In this document: positions 14,330 to 17,893 of the stretch, piece after piece
Layout of the letters: every line of letters starts with the position of its first letter
Numbering within the stretch: position 1 is the stretch's first letter
DNA from: Pelagophyceae sp. CCMP2097
Taxonomy: Eukaryota > Sar > Pelagophyceae
Direction: 5' to 3'
DNA length: 17,893 bases
NCBI GenBank assembly: GCA_026770575.1
Contig: MU657164.1
Location: 1,048,178 to 1,066,070 of the forward strand
Notes under the pieces: model-generated
The model's database searches: none
Told to the model about the DNA's origin: nothing
What the model saw: the letters and a program-made list of their open reading frames with translations, nothing else
Translations under genes and position numbers: made by a program

Positions 14330-15725
14330 ATGGCGCAGCTGTACTACGACAATTTCGGCGTGCTGCGCATCGGCGACGACGAGCGGAGCCGCGACGCCGA
14401 GATGGCTCTTGTGGGTTTTGCCGCGGGACGCTTCTTTCCGACGCCCGTGGGCCTTCCCGACATCCGCCGGCCCGCACGCGTCACCCTGCAGGTCATGGAC
14501 TGCGAAAAGGCCGCCGCGCTGGGCTTCATGAAGGAGGTGCGCCGATGTACACTAACCCTCGATGAATGAGGTGCGCGACGAAGAGCGTGGGCGGGTCGTC
14601 GTCGCGGCTCGAGGGGGCCTTTCGAGGCGCCGAGGGCTCCTTCCGAGGCGCTGAAAGGTCCCTCCGAGGCGCCGAAAGGTCCCTTCCGAGGCGCCGAGGG
14701 GTCCTTCCGAGGCGCCGAAAGGTCCCTCTCCGAGGCGCCGAGGGTTCCTCTCCGAGGCGCCGAGGGGTCCTTCCGAGGCGCATCGGGGCAGCGCTCAAAG
14801 ACGCCGGTCGGCACCGACCGTCCATCGTAGGCTTCCAAAGACGGCCTCGTGCTGGCGTGCGTTGCTCGCTTCGCTTTGTTTCCGCGAGGCTGCGCCTAGG
14901 CTGCCGGCGGCGTGGCGCGTCGTCGATTCGGCGTGGCTGCATTCGTGGCTGGCCTTTTGTCATTACAATAAAACGTGGTTCACCAGCGCCCGCGCAGACG
15001 CAAGAGCATCAATCGCATCCACGCGGCATTTATAGAGGGAGGATGTGTCTTCAGAGACTGGGTGCCCTCAGGGCTTTGAGGGCCACTCGAGGCTCCCGCG
15101 CGGTCTAGGCAACGCGCGCCGGGGCCGATGCGCAACGACGATCTGCTGTGCGTCTGCCGCGGGGCGTGAGGGCCTCTTCGAAAGGCACGGGCAGAGGGCC
15201 TCTTCGAAACGCAAGTGGCTCGCCGAGAAGCCTCTCGGCGGCCGCTCGACGCGAGAGCCTCGTTGAATGGGCAGGACGACTTCTGAAAGGACGTCTCGGG
15301 CGGCCGCGGTGGCAAAGTGCCTGTTGACTGCGTTTGTAGGTACTATGACGAGGAGGCAAGGATATTCAAAGGCAAAACGTCACTCGTACCCGCCTCCAAG
15401 GAGCGCACGGCCGACGTGCGTGCAACGCGGCCGCGCCGCCGAAGGGCCGCCGCCCTCGCGGATCGTCGCTTGTTGGAGTGCTTGCCTCAGGGCCGCGGCC
15501 ACTACCGCCACGTACGAGAAGCCACCTGGCGAGCAATCGTACAGCTGTGAGTACAGAGGGGCCGCGGTTGCATCCTCCGCCGCCAAAGCGTCGATGGCGC
15601 TTCGAAGTGCATCAGCAGCGACCCCGGCTGGGAGACCGCCTCCGCTTAGGTACCCCGGCTCCGGCCCCGAGATCGTCGTCGTCGGGCCGCCCTTTGACGT
15701 CGTGCGTGGCAGAGGCGTCTTATGA
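14330..15725 (+). CDS. DUSP-domain-like protein (USP-associated fold), spliced
   Basis: ATG 14330 in GAGAGATGG gives MAQLYYDNFGVLRIGDD. Exons inferred by phase: 14330-14536, 14831-14856, 14900 to about 15060, 15109-15165, 15340-15546, 15650-15725 (TGA). Together they give GLVLALPAAWRVVDSAWLHS, WLAFCHYNKTWFT, later APGPMRNDDLLCVCRGAYYD, then HYRHVREATWRAIVQLYPGS, GPEIVVVGP. This order (W…W…F, PGP..N.DLL, then V…W…L…Y..GPEI) matches my recollection of DUSP domains of ubiquitin-specific proteases, which bind partner proteins. No catalytic Cys/His box is visible, so this looks like a DUSP-only or partial protein. The third exon is unresolved: after WFT the frame must change (KSINRIHAAFIEGGCVFRDW lies in another frame) and no donor fits the 15109 acceptor, so an indel is likely. 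Intron 1 carries a minisatellite. Confidence 0.5.
14537..14830 (+). other. Inferred intron 1 of the DUSP-like gene (294 nt), phase 0
   Basis: Donor GTGCGC at 14537; acceptor ATCGTAG ending at 14830. It joins FMKE to ASKDGLVLA. The donor context ATGAAGGAGGTGCGC recurs as ATGAATGAGGTGCGC 34 bp downstream (GT at 14571), separated by sequence containing CTAACCC. Most of the intron is the minisatellite at 14612-14790. Confidence 0.55.
14612..14790. repeat. 21-22 bp minisatellite, about 8 copies
   Basis: Tandem units around TTCCGAGGCGCCGAGGGGTCC, alternating GAGGGG and GAAAGG variants, with small length changes (TCC or TCTCC starts). It lies entirely in inferred intron 1 of the DUSP-like gene. GAGGCGCC resembles elements of the 7900-8672 region. 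Confidence 0.9.
14857..14899 (+). other. Inferred intron 2 of the DUSP-like gene (43 nt), phase 2
   Basis: Donor GTGCGT at 14857; T/C-rich body; acceptor GCGCCTAG ending at 14899. It joins GC (14855-14856) to G14900, giving LVLALPAAWRVVDSAWL. At 43 nt it is very short. Without splicing, the frame ends at the TAG of the acceptor. Confidence 0.45.
15166..15339 (+). other. Inferred DUSP-like intron (174 nt), phase 2
   Basis: Donor GTGAGG at 15166; acceptor GTTTGTAG ending at 15339. It joins GC (15164-15165) to G15340, making Ala and continuing YYDEEARIFKGKTSLVPAS. A 16-bp perfect direct repeat, GAGGGCCTCTTCGAAA, lies at 15168-15183 and 15194-15209, 26 bp apart and starting at the donor. Confidence 0.6.
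15547..15649 (+). other. Inferred last DUSP-like intron (103 nt), phase 2
   Basis: Donor GTGAGT at 15547, the best consensus in the window; acceptor CCGCTTAG ending at 15649. It joins CT (15545-15546) to G15650, making Leu: ATWRAIVQL then YPGSGPEIVVVGP. Without splicing, the frame stops at once (CTG TGA). Confidence 0.65.
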
Positions 15726-15772
15726 GACGACGCGATGACACCCGAGACTCAGAAAACGCTTCGTCGCCGGAC

Positions 15773-16024
15773 TCACGCTTCCCTCACCCTCTGCCATCGT
15801 AGCGGCGGTGGCGCGTGGACCAGGGCTTCATGAAACTCCTCGGCGAGCACCGCGTCCCCCTGCACAGACACCGGCGTGAGATGCGAATAGGAAAACCCGA
15901 ACGACGGAAACCCGAAACATACGAGGCCCCGAGCCGGCATCCGGCACAGAGGCGGCATCACAGACGAATCACCGCCTGACGCATCGTCGTCCTCGACGCT
16001 TCCGCTGCGACGCGTCTCTGCCAT
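15773..16024 (-). CDS. Possible small unknown protein, 83 residues
   Basis: The frame is open further upstream, to 16354, but the upstream part is Arg-rich low complexity. The best start is ATG 16024-16022 in the context GAAAATGG. It gives MAETRRSGSVEDDDASGGDS, then RGLVCFGFPSFGFSYSHLTP, EEFHEALVHAPPPLRWQRVR and TGA 15775-15773. It has an acidic N-terminus and a Phe/Gly/Ser-rich middle. No family is recognised. GGTGAGG and GCGTGAGT near the 3' end are donor-like, so the gene could be longer. It converges with the DUSP-like gene, whose stop is about 50 bp away. Confidence 0.35.
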   Translation of the reverse strand: MAETRRSGSVEDDDASGGDSSVMPPLCRMPARGLVCFGFPSFGFSYSHLTPVSVQGDAVLAEEFHEALVHAPPPLRWQRVREA

Positions 16025-16833
16025 TTTCGCGCTAGGCCACCCCGGCCGCCGCCGAGCGACGCGCCTGCGCTCGGCGCGCCCGCCAACGCGCTCGCTGCCA
16101 CGAAGAGGCACGACGCCGTCTAGCCGCCTCGCGCGGTTTTCCTTTTGAACGGTCCTGGCCAGCGACTCTTCAGAAACAGCGACCCTGCCGAACGGCATCG
16201 GCGCTTCGAAACGGCCCTTTCGAAACGGCGCCGCGCTTCGCCTCGGACCCGCGGCGTTTGCCTCGGGCCGCCTCGCCGCGCCGATCGTGGCGCTTGTGAG
16301 GCCGGATCGCGTTCGTTGGAACGGATGCCGCCTTTGATTTGTATTTCTCTCCAATTTGAATTCCTAATTGTTTATTCGCCACCTTGCGAGCATGGCCCGC
16401 GCGCACCCTGGGGCGGGTTCTACGACGCGGGCTGCCGCGGCGGGCGGCCGCGGCGGGCGAGGTGCACCGCTCCGGTGGTATTTACTGAGTATGCATTACT
16501 ACTATGCAAAGAAGCCTCCTCGATGCGAGGCCCAGCCCGCCCGTCGAAGACGCGGGTCCGAGGCCTCTTCGAGCGACATCGTCCCGCACTCGAGAGGAAC
16601 TCGTCATTTAGGAATTCCTATAGATCGAGCGTCGCCCTCCCGACGCACGCTACGACGAAACTTGCGAACCCCGAGTGGACGATTGCGACGGTCGTTCCCG
16701 GTCCCGTTTCGCCAGAGCCCCGTCCTACTCCGCAAACGCCGCCGCGAGGCCCGCGCTGCGACGACGGCACGAGTCTCGTGATGCTTGAATAAGTGTCTCA
16801 GTGTACTGGGCGGGAAGTGTCCGAGCCGCGCGT
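16025..16833. other. Non-coding interval upstream of the small gene
   Basis: About 810 bp with no convincing gene. An AT-richer stretch at 16330-16385 (with AATTTGAATTCCTAATTG) may be a promoter or UTR segment. AGGAATTCCT at 16611-16620 is a 10-bp palindrome. Short Arg-rich open frames lack protein character. The right end should include the 3' UTR of the 16834-17893 gene. Confidence 0.4.
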
Positions 16834-17893
16834 TCACTCCGGGCGCGCGCGCCGTTTCGTCGGCTGCGGCGGCGCCTCGATGGCGGCGGCCTCGAGCTCA
16901 GCGATGGCGGCCTCGAGGTCGGCGGCGCGGCGCGCTCCGGCCTCGTCGCGGCGCTGCGCCTCCCGCCGCAGGCCTTCGATCTCCAGCCGCAGGCCGCCGA
17001 TCTCATCCTTCAGGCCGCCGATCACATCTTTTTGCCGCTCGATGAAGTTGTGCGCCGTCTTGCGCTCGTCCTCGTGGTCGTCCCGGTCCTCCGTCACCTT
17101 GTCCCTCTCCTCTGCGACCATGTCTCGCTCCTCCTTGATCGCGATGCAAATGGTCTTGTGTGAAGCCTGGTGCGAGGCGAGGGCGGCGAGGCCGCTCGCC
17201 GGCGCCGTCGTCGCGCGGCGCCGCGCAGCGACCTCGGCCGCGGCCTCGACGGCTCCGTCCGCGTCGACATCGATCGTTTCGACGAGCGCGCCGACGACGA
17301 GCACCCGCAGCCGCGCGATCTCCCGGTTTGCGTCATCGAGGCTGTTGAACAGCGGCGCCGACTCGAGCGCCTCTGGGCCGAGGTCTCGCAGTCGCTTCAC
17401 TCGCGGCTCGTCGTCCGAAGCACCGTCGCCGAGCTCCTCGCCGTAGGCAGAAGCCGCGGCCGCGACGCCGTTTTCCGCGTCGATGTCGGGTGCCCCACCG
17501 GCGCGGCGTTTGCGGCTCGATGCTGCAACCGGTGGAGTCGCTGCTTTCAGCGCCCGATCTACGGCACTCGCCTTTGCCCGCTTCTCTCGCCAGCACTCCT
17601 TGGCGTTTGGTGGAGCTTGGGACGGCTCGAACCCGGCGTCGTCGGACGGCAACACTTCGAGCTCGTTGACGCGAATGTTGCGGCTCTTGTCGGCGAACCG
17701 CACGGCCCAGTAGCCTCGAGTGACGTTGGCCTCGACGACGCCGCGCCGCGCCGAGTCGCTCGCGAGGCAGACGCGCGCCCCAACCTGCACGGCTCGTGCC
17801 GCCATGGTGGTCGCCAGCTCCTCTTGCTTCTTCTCCGCCCAGCCCGGAGGAGCTTGCGACGGCTCGAACGTGGCGTCGTCGGACGGCAGCACC
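16834..17893 (-). CDS. Duplicated SH3/Tudor-like module and coiled-coil protein (N-terminus outside window)
   Basis: The frame is open from the right edge to TGA 16836-16834, giving 352 residues of a longer protein. It begins inside a module boundary (VLPSDDATFEPSQAPP). One module follows: VQVGARVCLASDSARRGVVE, then YWAVRFADKSRNIRVNELE, ending in the same boundary, VLPSDDAGFEPSQAPP. The module has the small beta-barrel pattern of SH3, Tudor or KOW folds (G.rV…rGvV…W.VrF.D…v..LEVL), and at least one more copy must lie off the edge. Next come a nuclear-localisation-like SRKRR, an acidic Ala-rich linker, and a long coiled coil over about residues 245-340 (EERDMVAEERDKVTEDRDDH, DVIGGLKDEIGGLRLEIEGL). 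It ends PTKRRARPE. A nuclear or scaffold role is plausible but not shown. Third positions are GC-rich and the frame is intact. Confidence 0.8.
   Translation of the reverse strand, partial: VLPSDDATFEPSQAPPGWAEKKQEELATTMAARAVQVGARVCLASDSARRGVVEANVTRGYWAVRFADKSRNIRVNELEVLPSDDAGFEPSQAPPNAKECWREKRAKASAVDRALKAATPPVAASSRKRRAGGAPDIDAENGVAAAASAYGEELGDGASDDEPRVKRLRDLGPEALESAPLFNSLDDANREIARLRVLVVGALVETIDVDADGAVEAAAEVAARRRATTAPASGLAALASHQASHKTICIAIKEERDMVAEERDKVTEDRDDHEDERKTAHNFIERQKDVIGGLKDEIGGLRLEIEGLRREAQRRDEAGARRAADLEAAIAELEAAAIEAPPQPTKRRARPE

Noticed and set aside
16358..16625. Palindromes around GAATTCCTAATTG and AGGAATTCCT as a mobile-element boundary
   Set aside because: Short, isolated palindromes without matching partner ends, target duplications or a transposase nearby.

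Overview
The window looks like nuclear DNA from a GC-rich stramenopile alga, most likely a pelagophyte related to Aureococcus or Pelagomonas. This is inferred from remembered family style, not from a search. The reasons are high GC with GC-rich third codon positions; near-identical 42-residue WD40 blades (…SPDGKRIATAS…TARLWDAETG…); a MYND + RING + Sel1-repeat protein family with the pelagophyte-style CAICLDVLPL RING; and short introns with GTGCG, GTACG, GTAAG or GTGAG donors and mostly TAG acceptors. No tRNA, rRNA, CRISPR array or recognisable transposase was seen.

Layout. 1-273: 3' end of a WD40 gene (+). 274-788: non-coding, with a 24-nt motif that recurs downstream of the second WD40 gene. 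789-1594: a 23-bp minisatellite. 1767-2504: an unknown 245-residue protein (-). 2771-3815 and 4205-5464: two tandem MYND-RING-Sel1 paralogues (-), both broken by small indels; the second ends in a tail-anchor-like helix. 5635-7787: a six-exon gene (+), divergent from the Sel1 gene, whose five inferred introns all agree in phase; its 695-nt third intron holds (GTT)11 and a minisatellite. 7900-8672: degenerate repeats. 8705-9179 and 9543-10639: further coding-like segments (+) with frame changes or in-frame TAGs. 10648-10932: a possible small gene (-). 11355-12666: a nine-blade WD40 gene (+) with a nonsense codon and a 2-bp deletion, followed by a stray blade. 13375-13887: a coding exon (+). 14330-15725: a spliced gene (+) whose exons combine into a DUSP-like (USP-associated) domain. 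15773-16024: a small possible gene (-). 16834-17893: the 3' part of a gene (-) with a duplicated SH3/Tudor-like module and a long coiled coil.

The recognised families (WD40, Sel1/MYND/RING, DUSP-like) are all protein-interaction or ubiquitin-related, but there is no evidence that they form one pathway. The clearest pattern is structural. There are many two-copy tandem duplications of 10-25 bp. Minisatellites lie inside inferred introns. Several introns carry a direct repeat 26-34 bp apart near the donor end. Many coding regions are interrupted by 1-2 bp indels, which could be real decay or base-calling errors in an unpolished assembly; raw reads or transcripts would decide.
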